Assembly: GCA_030762895.1 (NCBI GenBank)
Contig: CM061067.1
Span: forward strand, 100,442,602 to 100,506,601
Source of the DNA: Sophora flavescens
Lineage: Eukaryota; Streptophyta; Magnoliopsida; Fabales; Fabaceae
Direction: 5' to 3'
DNA length: 64,000 nt
Shown: in pieces, positions 46,801-59,000 of the stretch
Position numbering within the stretch: the first letter of the stretch is position 1
How the letters are laid out: each line of letters starts with the position of its first letter
Program-made: the position numbers and the translations under genes
The notes under the pieces: generated by a model
Seen by the model: the letters and a program-made list of their open reading frames with translations, nothing else
Database searches by the model: none
Told to the model about the DNA's origin: nothing

Positions 46801-49074
46801 ATCTGACCTCACTATTATTTGCCCAGCTACTAAATGGGCGGTACATGAGAGTGCTCATGTTCTTCTCCCCTTTGCAAGGATTTGCAAAGACGCTCCCATT
46901 CTCATTTAATGCGGCCATTGTAAATCCAAAATGATCTGTCATTGATGGAACTCGTGGACTGCTTCCTGTATCATGAAAATCAATCTGCAACCAGGACATG
47001 AAACTTAATAATATATGCTAGAAGTCATGATTTACTTAAATCCAAGTGGAGATGGTGAGAACTAGGGATGAAATTTAAGCTTAAATTATATGTATTTCTC
47101 ATAATTTACCTCAATATGTGAGTATCCATCATGTTCAACAGTGGTTATACATCCAAGCATATTGTAGCATAAGAAGCGCCTTTTTCCAGGCTGCACAGGA
47201 GTGGAGCCAGGCTGAAATGCCTCCTGCATCTTTGGCTTAGATGTTACCATTGTGCTTTTAAATCCCCCATTCACACTATCCAAATTTTCCTTTTGTGAAT
47301 GATTTCGTTTCTTATGAGATTCAACCTTTGGATACAAAGCAATTTCGTCGGCACCATCCTCATCAAAATTTTCCTCACTCAAAGACTGTTTACGCAATCT
47401 TTTCTTGCTAGGTGGCTCTGACTCACCATTACTATTTTCACCAATATCACTCAGGCTTCCACTTGCACTAATTTCTGGATCATCCTCATCAAACAAAAGA
47501 AGACCATTATTATTCTTGCATTGCATAGGTATATCCTCAGTTGGAGACTTCATAGATGAAGGAATAACAGACTCCCAGATACCATACTTTCCCATAACAT
47601 CAATAATAGCTAAGGCATTCCCAATTGGCTTCCAAGACAAGCAACATATTCTTTCATCAAATTTTTGTCTGTCAATGTCCTGCTTCTTATCAACATCCCA
47701 TATCAGAACTTGCTTGTCTAAACCAGAGGTAGCCATGTACTTTCCATTGGGTGACCAACTCAAGAAACATATAGATTGTATGTGATCACCTCTCAAAGAG
47801 AACAGCTTTTCAGCTGTATCCCTATCATAAATTACTACATCATTTCTCAACCCAGGAACAGCTAATGTCTCACCATCAGGGCTCCAGCAAAGAACATTCT
47901 TAGTTGAAACATCTAGGCCAGTGTCAGGAGCAATCCCTTTAAGGTTATGAAGAATTCTGCCAGAGTGGAGTTCCCAAATAATGACAGTTCCTGATGAATC
48001 CATAGATGTAAAGTATTCACCATTGGGATCAAAAGCTAAGCCAGTGACAGACCCTTTATGCCCTTTGAGAACCCTGGCAATGGAACCATCAACTGTGTTT
48101 ATAAGTTTAACGCCCTCATCATCACCAGCAGCTGCCAACATGCTCCCTTTTTTGTTAAATGCAAGGGAACGTATTGGAAGTGTAAACCTGGTTATATTAG
48201 TCTGGAACTCTCCACCTGCCAAGAATTGAAACCTATGTTTAATTTTAAAATAATAACATAAACAGCATTCATTTGATTTGAATAGTAAATTTGCATGGTA
48301 AAGACTAATCCAAATTAAGCAAACAATGTAGTCAAAACTATGGACAGCTTTTGGCCAAATTCAATTCTTTCAGCAAATATGGACAACCAACATAAAAGAA
48401 ACCAACTTAAATTTCACGAAAAGAATTAGAAAGGAGGCACAAAAGAATTACTAAAGTTTAATAATGACTTAGAGTTGCAAGGTTCGTAAAAAGTAGTTTA
48501 ATTGGCTACAATAACCGAATCTTATCACAGGGAGGGAAAAAAATAATTACAAATAAAAAAAAAACACCAACTTTGTTCAGAATTTCACGTAAACATCCGA
48601 ATAAAATATGAAAACGATAATTCTCATATCCAAATTACAGCTCAGTCAGCATTATATCGAAATTAAAAAACCCCAACTAATATGAATAGCGATATATTTT
48701 AGAGCCATTTCCCACTAATTAGGTTCACTGCATAAATCAAATGACGGCTTAATATCCCACAATAAATCGTGTCTACAGTGATGAATAGTAAGTATACCAG
48801 GGAACTTGTAGAGCTTGACGGAGTGATCAACAGATCCAGAAGCAAGGCAAGTGGAATTAGGGCTAAGAGCCAAGGCTGTGACACCATCGCGGTGGTGGCG
48901 GAGAATCCTCGGGGTGGCTGAGGGGATTAGAGGATCGTGAATAGAGATGGAAACATCAGAAGAGGAAGCCGTGACCAGATGCTGAGCTTGCTGGTCCCAC
49001 AGGACGGAGCAGAAGGAAGGGCGCCCTCCCTTGTCCGCGTGGGCCTCCCTCAGCTTCACCGATCGAACTTTCAT
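43887..49074 (-). CDS. Ctf4/WDHD1-type replisome adaptor (plant EOL1 homologue), 12 exons, 957 residues
   Basis: Ctf4/AND-1/WDHD1 trimerises and ties the CMG helicase to DNA polymerase alpha-primase in the nucleus; the Arabidopsis member EOL1 is also linked to LHP1 and H3K27me3 inheritance. Exons in sense: 49074-48798, 48215-47110, 46984-46808, 46615-46502, 46301-46197, 45794-45660, 45561-45506, 45417-45318, 45054-44938, 44748-44622, 44539-44409, 44315-43887. All introns are GT-AG and every phase closes to 2874 nt. Six to seven WD40 blades span residues ~15-310 (SGSVDHSVKLY, SSGTVIIWEL, GLDKQVLIWD). An acidic linker with a basic cluster KKRLRK (363-368) follows, then the SepB/Ctf4 middle domain (~436-715), a helical segment (~730-815) and a Ser/Lys-rich tail ending NPFLKSSIK. 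No HMG box, as I recall for plants and yeast. The start is the first ATG giving MKVRSVKLREAH; upstream codons continue open without ATG. It appears intact. Confidence 0.93.
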
Positions 49075-49229
49075 GGCGGCTTCCAAAACGGATTCGATTC
49101 GGTTTAGTTTCGTTCGGGTTAAAGAATAACAAGGGCTAAGTTAAGGTTTGATTTTAGGGGAAATGGAATGGATGAAATAGGGAGGGGAGAGGGAAATAAA
49201 TCTGAATCTCAAAGAGAATTGGTTTGGGA

Positions 49230-49241
49230 TTTGGCGCGAAA
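49230..49241. promoter_or_regulatory. E2F-type site upstream of CTF4
   Basis: TTTGGCGCGAAA, a full match to the E2F consensus on both strands, 156-167 bp upstream of the start codon. A weaker GTTGGCGGGA lies at 49263-49272. E2F sites are the standard S-phase control of plant replication genes, which fits the product. Binding itself is inference. Confidence 0.75.
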
Positions 49242-49407
49242 ATGGGGTTCGTGTATTTGAGAGTTGGCGGGAGGGGTTAAAATGGGAGTAATGTTAAACA
49301 ACTCTGCTGTCGAGTGCTATTTTCGTAATTTTTTTTCTTTTTTTGAAACATACCTTTTTTTTAAAAAGAGAAAATAAATACCTTTTTTTTTTAAAAAAAT
49401 TATTTAA

Positions 49408-49889
49408 CTTTTTTGAGTACTAATATTTTTTGTTAATTAATTGTAAATATTTGGTTAATTCAATTCATTATATGGCTAATAGTTCATCCTGAAACTTACA
49501 ATCATTTTCCATAACCATGTAAATATTTGGTTAATCACGTACAAATATTTGGTTAATTCAGTTCATTATATGGTTAATGAGTCATCCTGAAGCTTACAAT
49601 CATTTTCCACAAACATGTAAATATATGGTTAATTACGTACAAATATTTGGTTAATTATATGGTTAATGGGTCATCCTGAAGCTTACAATCATTTTCCACA
49701 AACATGTAAATATTTGGTTAATCACATGCAAATATTTGATTAATGTAGTTCAATATATGGTTATGGAAAACTATTATAAGCTTTAGGATAACCCATTAAT
49801 CATATAATGAAATGAATTGATCAAATACTTGCACGTGATTAACCATATATTTACATGTTTGTGACAAAAAATATTAGTAATACAAAAAG
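49408..49889. mobile_element. foldback element with repeated arms, upstream of CTF4
   Basis: Outer inverted repeats of 26 bp (49408-49433 and 49864-49889) match at 23 positions. The left arm contains units beginning TGTAAATAT at 49442, 49519, 49616 and 49705 (77-97 bp apart). One unit is present inverted in the right arm (about 49780-49863). No coding capacity. It resembles a foldback or MITE-type element; target duplication not determined. Confidence 0.7.
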
Positions 49890-50711
49890 CTAAATATTTT
49901 TTTTTTAAAAAGACAAATTATTGTTCATATATACGGTTGTCACCATATAGTTGTCCATTTGGGTTGTTAGAATAACATTTCTGTAAAATGAAGCTTGATA
50001 TGCATTTGGTTTTAGATGGAAACAAAAGTGAAGTTGTTGTGGGCCGTTGCAAGACTTATTCGGGCCTGCTTCATTTTATGAGACAGGAGAGGCTCTTGAT
50101 ATTCCTACCTCATAACTAGATATCCCCTCACCCAGCCCCCTTTTTTAAATTTGTAATTTTATGAGATAGGAGAGGCTCTTGATATTCCCATCTCCCATCC
50201 CTTTTTTTTAATTTGTTTTTCCCAAAATAACCCCACTACATTTCTTCTTCTTCATCATCTACCATCCTTCCTTTTCCCCTTCATTTTTCCTCTCGCTTCC
50301 ACCACACCCCACCCTGACGGTGCGGAAAAACAGTAGTGAGCAACGAACAAAAAAAGGTTGCTCACTTACGAAATCGTAGGTGAATTTTTATTTATTTATT
50401 TACGGAAATTGTATTTCTATAAGTGAAAAACAGTTGATTACTTTCAATTGCAAAACAAGCTAAAGTTCAAGGACTTGTTTGCAAAATGACCTCCATTATA
50501 AAAGCACAAAAACAAGTTAAATCTCTCATTTCTCTCATTTTCTACTCTCTCTTCCACTCATCTCACGCCTCTATCTCCTCCCACTCTCTCATTTCTGTCA
50601 AACACTCTTAAGTTACAAATCCTCTCCTCCAACACCAAGCCATTCGGCCACCACCAAAACCACCATCCACCACCACTCTAACTCATACTTTTATAATTTC
50701 TCATGGTCATA
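49890..50711. other. intergenic sequence with an 83-bp duplication
   Basis: No gene. The phrase TTTTATGAGAYAGGAGAGGC starts at 50074 and again at 50157, giving an 83-bp tandem duplication. 50220-50700 is pyrimidine-rich without coding features. Confidence 0.5.
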
Positions 50712-51952
50712 TGTAACAGCCTGATTTTAATTATGTTGTTCAACCAGTTAAAATATAATTAATTATATTTTAATATGAGAGTTAGAAATTGTTTTTGAGT
50801 AAAAAAAATCATATTCATAGTCTACTTTATGGTAGAGGGTTACGATAAAATTTTCGGTTGAAAATTCAGACGAAAGTTGGTCTACGTTTTCACTGCCGGT
50901 ACAAGTTTACTAAGCAAAAAACCTAATTTTGAACCATGAACGAAACGGTTAGTATTTTTGTAATGTTTTCTTTGATATTGGAAATTTTTGAAAATTCGAG
51001 TTCGGAAATAAAATATAATATCCATTCCGGGCGAAATACAATCGGAAACTTGAACCGGATACGCAATGGAGCAGAGTAGGGAGCACAAAAGTGATGAGGT
51101 GACATGTGAAAGTGAGGTGACTTACTAGGGGGATAGCCTAAGTCACATCCTAAAAAGTGGTCATGATAACACTTTTCAAATTATATCATATTATATTCTA
51201 AAAACCTATTTTTCTCTTTCCTCTTCAACCAAAAAGTCTTAAAGATAAAACTTGCTCTCGAACCTCATCATCTCTCCAAAATTTCGTGCTCCCCTCTCCC
51301 TCCTCTATATAATCATCACTCATCTTCATTCTCTCATTTTCTTCCTCCATCTTCATACTTCTTCCATTTCTTCTTTTTTTTTCAAACAATTAAAGCTTCC
51401 ATTTTTATTAGTCTTTTCCACTTGAGTTCTTCATTAAAGTTCTTCCTTATACTAAGGGTAATTCTCTCATTTGAATTTTTTTTCAAGTTTCATCTTTTAG
51501 TTCTTAGTTTGCTTTATGTGTTCTTTATATGCTTTAAACTTCTAAAATCTCTCTAAAATGGTAGAAAACTCATTTTGAGTTGAAACCACATTCTATAGTC
51601 TTGTATTAACTTATATTTTCACATACTAAGAGGTTGTGTAGAACAAAAATCTCTACCTATCTCTTCATATGAAGGCCGAATGCTAAGCATATGTGGCCTA
51701 GGAGGTTTTTGCTTCAACTTTTGGAATATGATCATGTGTTTGAGTTTCTAACTATTCCTTGATCTTAAATCTATAAATCTTGAAAGGTTTGATAGCTTGT
51801 TTTCCTATGATGGCCGAAAATATGTATAAGTAAGCCTAGGATACTATGTTTCAAATTTCCAAGTATGATCATGGATTTATAACTATTAATACCTTGTGAT
51901 TCTAAACCTAAGAGTTGTTATCAAACAAAGAATATTTTTCCTCGTTATGCTA

Positions 51953-52175
51953 TTGATATGAGCCATGGGGGGCAAGTCAACTTTCCAACAAGAATGATAT
52001 GAGCCCAATTTGGAGTATGGTTCAAGAAGCTAGCCAAGGACTAGGTGGGCCAATTACAAATGTTACAACCAAGAAAGCCCAACAAGTCCTTGATTTGATT
52101 CTTGATCCAGGGTCTTCATTGGGCTCATATCATTCTTGTTGGAAAGTTGACTTGCCCCCCCATGACTCATATCAA
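51953..52175. mobile_element. 223-bp foldback insertion (MITE-like) in element F left LTR
   Basis: Inverted ends of 56-57 bp, beginning TTGATATGAG, with one mismatch and one length difference in a G run. Flanked by a 3-bp duplication CTA (50-52 before, 76-78 after, i.e. 51950-51952 and 52176-52178). The right LTR of F lacks it (near 57265). The central ~110 bp encode GLGGPITNVTTKKAQQVL, resembling a phrase found in Ty3/gypsy polyproteins. Superfamily unresolved. Confidence 0.88.
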
Positions 52176-52231
52176 CTATGTAGGCCGAAACTTAAATGTT
52201 TTAGAGCAAGGATGTTTGAGTTTCACTTTCC

Positions 52232-52830
52232 AAAATGATCATGGACTAAGGCTCCTTAATATATAAGGATGCTAAGTCTAAGAGATTGTAAAGTTTAAGG
52301 ATTTCTAACTTGTATATTCTATGTTATTGAACCTAGGATGTGTTATTTCTTATTTTCCAAAAGGATCATGGACTTGAGCTCCATAAGATATTTGGATGCT
52401 AAGTCTAAGAGATTGGAAAGTTTAAGTTTCCATTGTTTTCCAAAATGATCATGGACTTGAGCTCCATAAGATATTTGGAAGCTAAGTCTAAGAGATTGGA
52501 GAGTTTAGAGATTTCTAGCCTATAAATCCTATGAAGGCCGAACCTAGAAGGTTATGGACTTATGATACTTTGTTTTTCATTTTCCAAAATGATCATGGAC
52601 TTGAGCTCCTTAATACATTTAGATGCTAAGTCTAAGAGATTGGAAAGTTTAAAGATTTCTAGCCTATTTATCCTATGATGGCCGAACCTATGATGGTTGT
52701 GAACCTAGGATGTTTTGTTTTCATTCTCCAATATGATCATGGACTTAAGCTCCTTAATTCATTTGGATGCTAAGTCTAAGAGATTGGAAAGTTTAAAGAT
52801 TTCTAGCCTATTTTGTAATACAAGGCCGAA
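52232..52830. repeat. GATCATGGACTT repeats in element F left LTR
   Basis: Five imperfect units of about 80-145 bp with GATCATGGAC, GCTAAGTCTAAGAGATTGG and AGATTTCTAGCCTAT. The right LTR has four, at 57321-57830. Copy-number change contributes to LTR length difference. Confidence 0.85.
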
Positions 52831-53627
52831 AACTATCCTAAGTGGTTGGATGATTTTTTATTCCATATCTTCAAGTTATAGCAATTTATCTAAGTTACCT
52901 AGAACCTAAGTGATAAGTATCCAAAGGCTTATGTTGAGAAAAGAATCCTAACTCTAATTTGGATTAAATGGCCAAACCTAGCCTAAAGAGAACATATATG
53001 AGTTTGTTTGATTTATTGGTTATTATGTTGATTGGTTGAAGGTGGAGTTAGTACTTTGTGGTATGACAACGAGGAGCTTCGAGTTCGGGAGTTCGGTGAT
53101 AACCCAGGTGGGGGAAAGAACCAACCTATCGTCGGAATGGATAAGTAGTAGATTATATAATAATTATGTAGGGCGACCCTACTAGTAGTCGAGTAATCGA
53201 CAAGACCAAAATCACATTGGAAACCTTTTCTGAAAAACCCATGGTGATTCGGGTATTGTAGGTTTATCGATATTAGGATGATTTTATATTGTTGATGGTT
53301 GATTTGATTTATTACCTTTATTGAATTGATTTTGTGCTATGTTGGTGATATGTGAATATTTTGATTGATATTGTATTATGCATGATCTTCCTGGTTTGTA
53401 TTATTATGCTTAGTGGTTTTTAAGTAAAGATATATATATATATGTTGTCTAAGAGATGATTGTTTTGGGTGTGAGGATAATAATGATTTAGAGGTTCCTA
53501 ACCTAGATGATGTATGTTAAAGAGGTGTTATGGCATAGAATATGTGTCAAGTTCCAATGGAAGGTTAAGGCACTAAGATGTTGTTAAAATAGGTTGGTGA
53601 AATTCAAGTATAGGAGTTGTTGTCCAC

Positions 53628-54050
53628 AACCGTGTATTGGTAATATAATACATAATGACAAAAGTGTATTGGTAATATAATACACAAAGACAAAAATGTA
53701 TTGGTAATATAATACGCAAGGACATCTGTGTATTGGTAATATAATACACCGTGTATTGGTAATATAATACACGTAAAACACTTCTGTGTATTAGTAATAT
53801 AATACACCATGTTTTGGTAATATAATACACGTAAAACACTTCCGTGTATTGGTAATATAATACACGTAAAACACTTCTGTGTATTGGTAATATAATACAC
53901 CATGTGTTGGTAATATAATACACGTAAAACACTTCCGTGTACTGGTAATATAATACACGTAAAACACTTCTGTGTATTTGTAATATAATACACGTAAAAC
54001 ACTTATGTGTATTGGTAATATAATACACCGTGTATTGGTAATATAACACA
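53628..54050. repeat. array of 14 GTGTATT-N8-AATACAC palindromes, left LTR
   Basis: Each unit has 7-bp inverted arms around GGTAATAT. Units are adjacent or separated by GTAAAACACTTC(C/T). The array creates repetitive minus-strand frames (YYITNT, IILPIH) that I regard as artefacts. The right LTR has 10 units (58604-58893). Confidence 0.92.
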
Positions 54051-54455
54051 CGTAAAATCAAGAGTTCTCACGCGACCACTTCCACCTTATGGAATGGGGG
54101 TGGAACACCTTAACGGGAATTGAGGTTCGCACTAGGTGGAATATCCTACCGGGAATGTGGGTGTGCCCCGATGCAAATGAAGGATGGTGACATGAGTGGT
54201 AGTGGCCACGATAATGTAAAGACATGATGACATGATTAGAGAGGTTACGTTAAAATAAAGTGTTAGATTGCCTGAGAGTAAGGGTATAGGATGATATATA
54301 TATACCTGAGGATGATTCGTTAGTTATGTGTGTTGATTGTCTGTGACAATTACTGTATAATTTACTATGACTCGTTTCCGTTTTTTGATGATAGAACTGT
54401 TTCTTATCCCCTGTATATTTCTGTATGTTGTATTTTATCTCCTTGTGGAATCGTA

Positions 54456-54551
54456 CGAGAAGACCCTGTGGATGAGCGTAACCAAGAGGAGTTGGATGGA
54501 ACTCCTTACGAACCGGAGGCGGGAGGACGAGCAGTGACCTATGGTGATTAG
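54456..54551 (+). other. conserved short frame in element F left LTR
   Basis: Encodes REDPVDERNQEELDGTPYEP, then EAGGRAVTYGD and a TAG stop. In the right LTR (59324-59419) the equivalent codons differ mainly at third positions. No ATG lies close upstream in frame in every copy, so if translated it may need splicing or an upstream start. Confidence 0.5.
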
Positions 54552-54848
54552 GGTCTATTTAGTTATGGCCAGTGCGTCTCGTGAGGCGTGTTTTTATTAT
54601 GTTTTCCACTGTTTAACTTTTTGTCTAAGTATATGCCTGTGAGGGATCCTACTGATAGGGTATCCTCAACAGTGTTTTGTAATATGCATAATATACTTAT
54701 ATTGTGATATGCCATTCTATGTGAAGTTGTATACTTTATAAGTTAAGTTTTAATTTTTAAGTATTTTCACGTTAAGCGTGCGATTAAGTAATTAAATAAT
54801 GAGGTTTTAATCTAATGACACAAAGAGGCACAGCGGGGTGTCTCATTT

Positions 54849-54860
54849 TGGCATCAGAGC
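54849..54860 (+). other. primer-binding site of element F
   Basis: TGGCATCAGAGC, three bases after the left LTR; one substitution from the initiator tRNA-Met site TGGTATCAGAGC. Confidence 0.8.
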
Positions 54861-56017
54861 AGTTTGGTTCTTAAATGGACTATGGGTTATGTCCGATCAG
54901 AATCAAGGACTGCGAGGTTTAGGATGTTGTTACTGGCCGTGTCTAGTTGAATCCACATCGGATATTGACTATGCTTAGAAGTTGGGTAGTGAGTCTGAAC
55001 GCGATAACTAACATTGGTATGCAGCAGTCGGTAGCTGATGATAGAGGAGCCAGTGTTCAGAGATGAGGAGCTGGAAAAAGGAGTTCCAGCAGCAGGACTG
55101 CCGATGGCCAGACCTCAGGCCACTAGGAGAGTGTTTACTGTGAGGGGATCTGAATCCTCTCAATCTGGGGATCTTATACAAGGTATGTACTTGATATTTG
55201 GTAGACTTTGTTTGTTTGTCTAAGTAGCATGATAGACAAGAAAGTGATGAGAGTTTTGTTGAGGTATAGTTGTGACTGGTAGGATGTGGACCCTTGAGAT
55301 CAATATCAGTGAGTGAGACAATTACCATACGTCAAACGTTGATCGAGGCATAGTATTACCAAGAAAATCTAAGGTGATTATCAAATACTCGTAGTTAGTA
55401 TGGATGGTATGAATTTGGAATATTTAAGGAAAAATACCTATAGTAGTTTTACCTAAGATGAATATGAGTAGGAAAGATAACTTCTTTTGGTTTTAATTGC
55501 ATTAAGAGGTGCATTAATGTTCTTTTGAGGATTAAGATGTGTGATTTTGATATAATCTGGAATAGTGGAATACGCTACAAGGATCTAAGACTATGAATGG
55601 ATACATTAAGTAGGAAGTTAGGGTAGTATTGATTGCGGTGTTAATTGTAGAAGTTAGATGTTGAAATGGATTGTGGTGTTAATTGCGGGAGTTAGATGTT
55701 GAAATAAGGTCTTCTAGTGGATCAGTAGTAAGAAGAAGGAAATGATTAAGTTTTAATTATGTCCTTCAAAGATGATAGATCAAGGCGAAATGTTAAGGAC
55801 AATGAATATAATGTAGTGATGGATTGTTTCGAGGATAAATAGAACAATATAAGAATGAATTCTGTTATGAAGTTACTATTGTCACATAGGGGAAAGACAG
55901 CGATGGGAAATATAATGTGGGATCTTTAGATTATGATACGATTACAAGATGAGATCTAGTTTAGTTTTGAGTTAAGAAATTTCGAGGACGGAATATTTCT
56001 TTTTAGAAGGGTAGTAA
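54861..56017 (+). pseudogene. interior of element F: gag-tail remnant
   Basis: The frame 55038-55223 includes EKGVPAAGLPMARPQATRRV, then FTVRG and DLIQG, homologous to the gag tail kept by B1 (25651-25457). Downstream there is no protease, polymerase or integrase. 55600-55740 repeats GGTGTTAATTGYRG twice. It ends with AATTTCGAGGACGGAAT and a purine-rich tract directly before the right LTR. Confidence 0.75.
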
Positions 56018-59000
56018 TGTAAAAGCCTGATTTTAATGATGCTGTTCAACCGGTTAAAATATAATTAATTATATTTTAATCTGAGAGTTAGAATGTGTTT
56101 TTGAGTAAAACAAAATCATATTCATAGTCTAATTTATGGTAGAGGGTTACAATAAAATTTTCGGTTGAAAATTCAGACGAAAGTTGGTCTGCGTTTTCAC
56201 TGCCGGTAAAAGTTTACTGAGCAGAAAACCTAATTTTGAACCGTGAACGAAACGGTTAGTGTTTTTGTGATGTTTTCTTTGATATTGAAAATTTTTGAAA
56301 ATTCGAGTTCGGAAATAAAATATAATATTTATTCCGGGTGAAGTACGATCGGAAACTTGAACCGAATACGCAATGGAGTAGAGTAGGTAGCACAAAAGTG
56401 ATGAGGTGACATATGAGAGTGAGGTGACTTACTAGGGGATGGCCTAAGTCACGTCCTAAAAAGTGGTCATGATAACACTTTTCAAATTATATCATATTAT
56501 ATTCTAAAAACCTATTTTTCTCTTTCCTCTTCAACCAAACAAGTCATAAAGACAAAACTTGCTCTCCAAGCTCATCCTCTCTCCAAAATTTCGTGATCCC
56601 CTCTCCCTCCTCTATATAATCATCACTCATCTTCATTCTCTCATTTTCTTCCTCCATCTTCATACTTTTTCAACTTCTTCCATTTCTTTTTTTTTTTTTT
56701 CAAACACTTAAAGCTTCCATTTTTATTAGTCTTTTCCACTTGAGTTCTTCATTAAAGTTCTTTCTTATATTGAGGGTAATGCTCTCATATGAATCATTTT
56801 GCAAGTTTCATCTTTTAGTTCTTAGTTTTCTTTATGTGTTCTTTATATGCTTTAAACTTCTAAAATCTCTCTAAAATGGTAGAAAACTCCTTTTGAGTTG
56901 AAACCACTTTCTATAGTATTGTATTAACTTATATTTTCACATACTAAGAGGTTGTGTAAAACAAAAATCTCTACCTATCTCTTCCTATGAAGGCCGAATG
57001 CTAAGCATATGTGGCCTAGGAGGTTTTTGCTTCAACTTTTGGAATATGATCATGTGTTTGAGTTTCTAACTATTCCTTGATCTTAAATATATAAATCTTG
57101 AAATGTTTGATAGCTTGTTTTCCTATGATGGCCGAAAATATGTATAAGTAAGCCTAGGATACTATGTTTCATCTTTCCAAGTATGATCATGGATTTAGAA
57201 CTCTTAATACCTTCTGATTCTAAACCTAAGAGTTCTTATCAAACAAAGAATATTTTTCCTCATTATCCTATGTAGGCCGAAGCTTAAATGTTTTAGAGCA
57301 AGAATGTTTGAGTTTCATTTTCCAAAATGATCATGGACTAAGGCTCATTAATATAGAAGGATGCTAAGTCTAAGAGATTGGAAAGTTTAAGGATTTCTAA
57401 CTTGTTTATTTTATGTTATTGAACCTAGGATGTGTTATTTCTTATTTTCCAAAATGATCATGGACTTGAGCTCCATAAGATATTTGGATGCTAAGTCTAA
57501 GAGATTGGAGAGTTTAGAGATTTCTAGCCTATAAATCCTATGAAGGCCAAACCTAGAAGGTTATGGACCTAGGATACTTTGTTTTTCATTTTCCAAAATG
57601 ATCATGGACTTGAGCTCCTTAATACATTTGGATACTAAGTCTAAGAGATTGGAAAGTTTAAATATTTCTAGCCTATTTATCCTTTGATGACCGAATCTAT
57701 GATGGTTGTGAACCTAGGATGTTTTGTTTTCATTTTCCAATATGATCATGGACTTAAGCTCCTTAATACATTTGGATGCTAAGTCTAAGAGATTGGAAAG
57801 TTTAAAGATTTCTAGCCTATTTTGTAATACAAGACCGAAACCTACCCTAAGTGATTGAATGATTTTTTATTCCATATCTTCAAGTTATAGCAATTTATCT
57901 AAGTTACCTAGAACCTAAGTGATAAGTATCCAAAGACTTATGTTGAGAAAAGAATCCTAACTCTAATATGAATTAAATGGCCAAACCTAGCCTAAAGGGA
58001 ACATAGATAAGTTTGTTTGATTTATTGGTTATTATGTTGATTGGTTGAAGGTGGAGTTAGTACTTTGTGGTGTGACAACGAGGAGCTTCGAGTTCGGGAG
58101 TTCGGTGATAACCCAGGTAGGGGAAAGAACCAACCTATCGTCGGAATGGATAAGTAGTAGATTATACAATAATTGTGTAGGGCGACCTAAACCCTACTAG
58201 TAGTCGAGTAATCGACAAGACCAAAATCACATTGGAAACCTTTTCTGAAAAACCCATCGTGATTATATTGTTGATGGTTGATTTGATTTATTACCTTTAT
58301 TGAATTGATTTTGTGCTTTGTTGGTGATATGGGAATATTTTGATTGATATTGTGTTATGCATGATCTGCCTGGTTTGTATTATTATGCTTAGTGGTTTTT
58401 AAGTAAAGATATATATGTTGTCTAAGAGATGATTGTTTTGAGTGTGAGGATAATAATGATTTAGAAGTTCCTAACCTATATGATGTATGTTAAAGAGGTG
58501 TTGTAGCATAGAATATGTGTCAAGTTCTAATGGAAGGTTAAGACACTAAGATGTTGTTAAAACGGGTTGGTGAGATTCAGGTATAGGAGTTGTTGTCCAC
58601 AACCGTGTATTGGTAATATAATACACAAGGACAAAAGTGTATTGGTAATATAATACACAAAGACAAAAATGTATTGGTAATATAATACGCAAGGACATCT
58701 GTGTATTGGTAATATAATACACCGTGTATTGGTAATATAATACACGTAAAACACTTCTGTGTATTAGTAATATAATACACCGTGTGTTGGTAAGATAATA
58801 CACGTAAAACACTTCCGTGTATTGGTAATTTAATACACGTAAAACACTTGTGTATTGGTAATATAATACACTGTGTATTGTTAATATAACACACATAAAA
58901 TCAAGAGTTCTCGCGCGACAACTTCCACCTTACGGAATGGGGGTGGAACACCTTAACGGGAATGGGGGTGGAACACCTTAATGGGAATGGAGGTGTGCAC

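Larger units (their letters stand above)
50712..54845 (+). repeat. element F left LTR
   Basis: 4134 bp. Holds a foldback insertion (51953-52175), GATCATGGAC repeats (52232-52830), a GTGTATT palindrome array (53628-54050) and the conserved short frame (54456-54551). Confidence 0.9.

Noticed and set aside
47405..48261. Plus-strand frames within the CTF4 gene
   Set aside because: Shadows of exon 2 on the opposite strand.
53573..54061. Overlapping minus-strand frames with YYITNT and IILPIH repeats
   Set aside because: All arise from the GTGTATT palindrome array; the same happens at 58546-58896.
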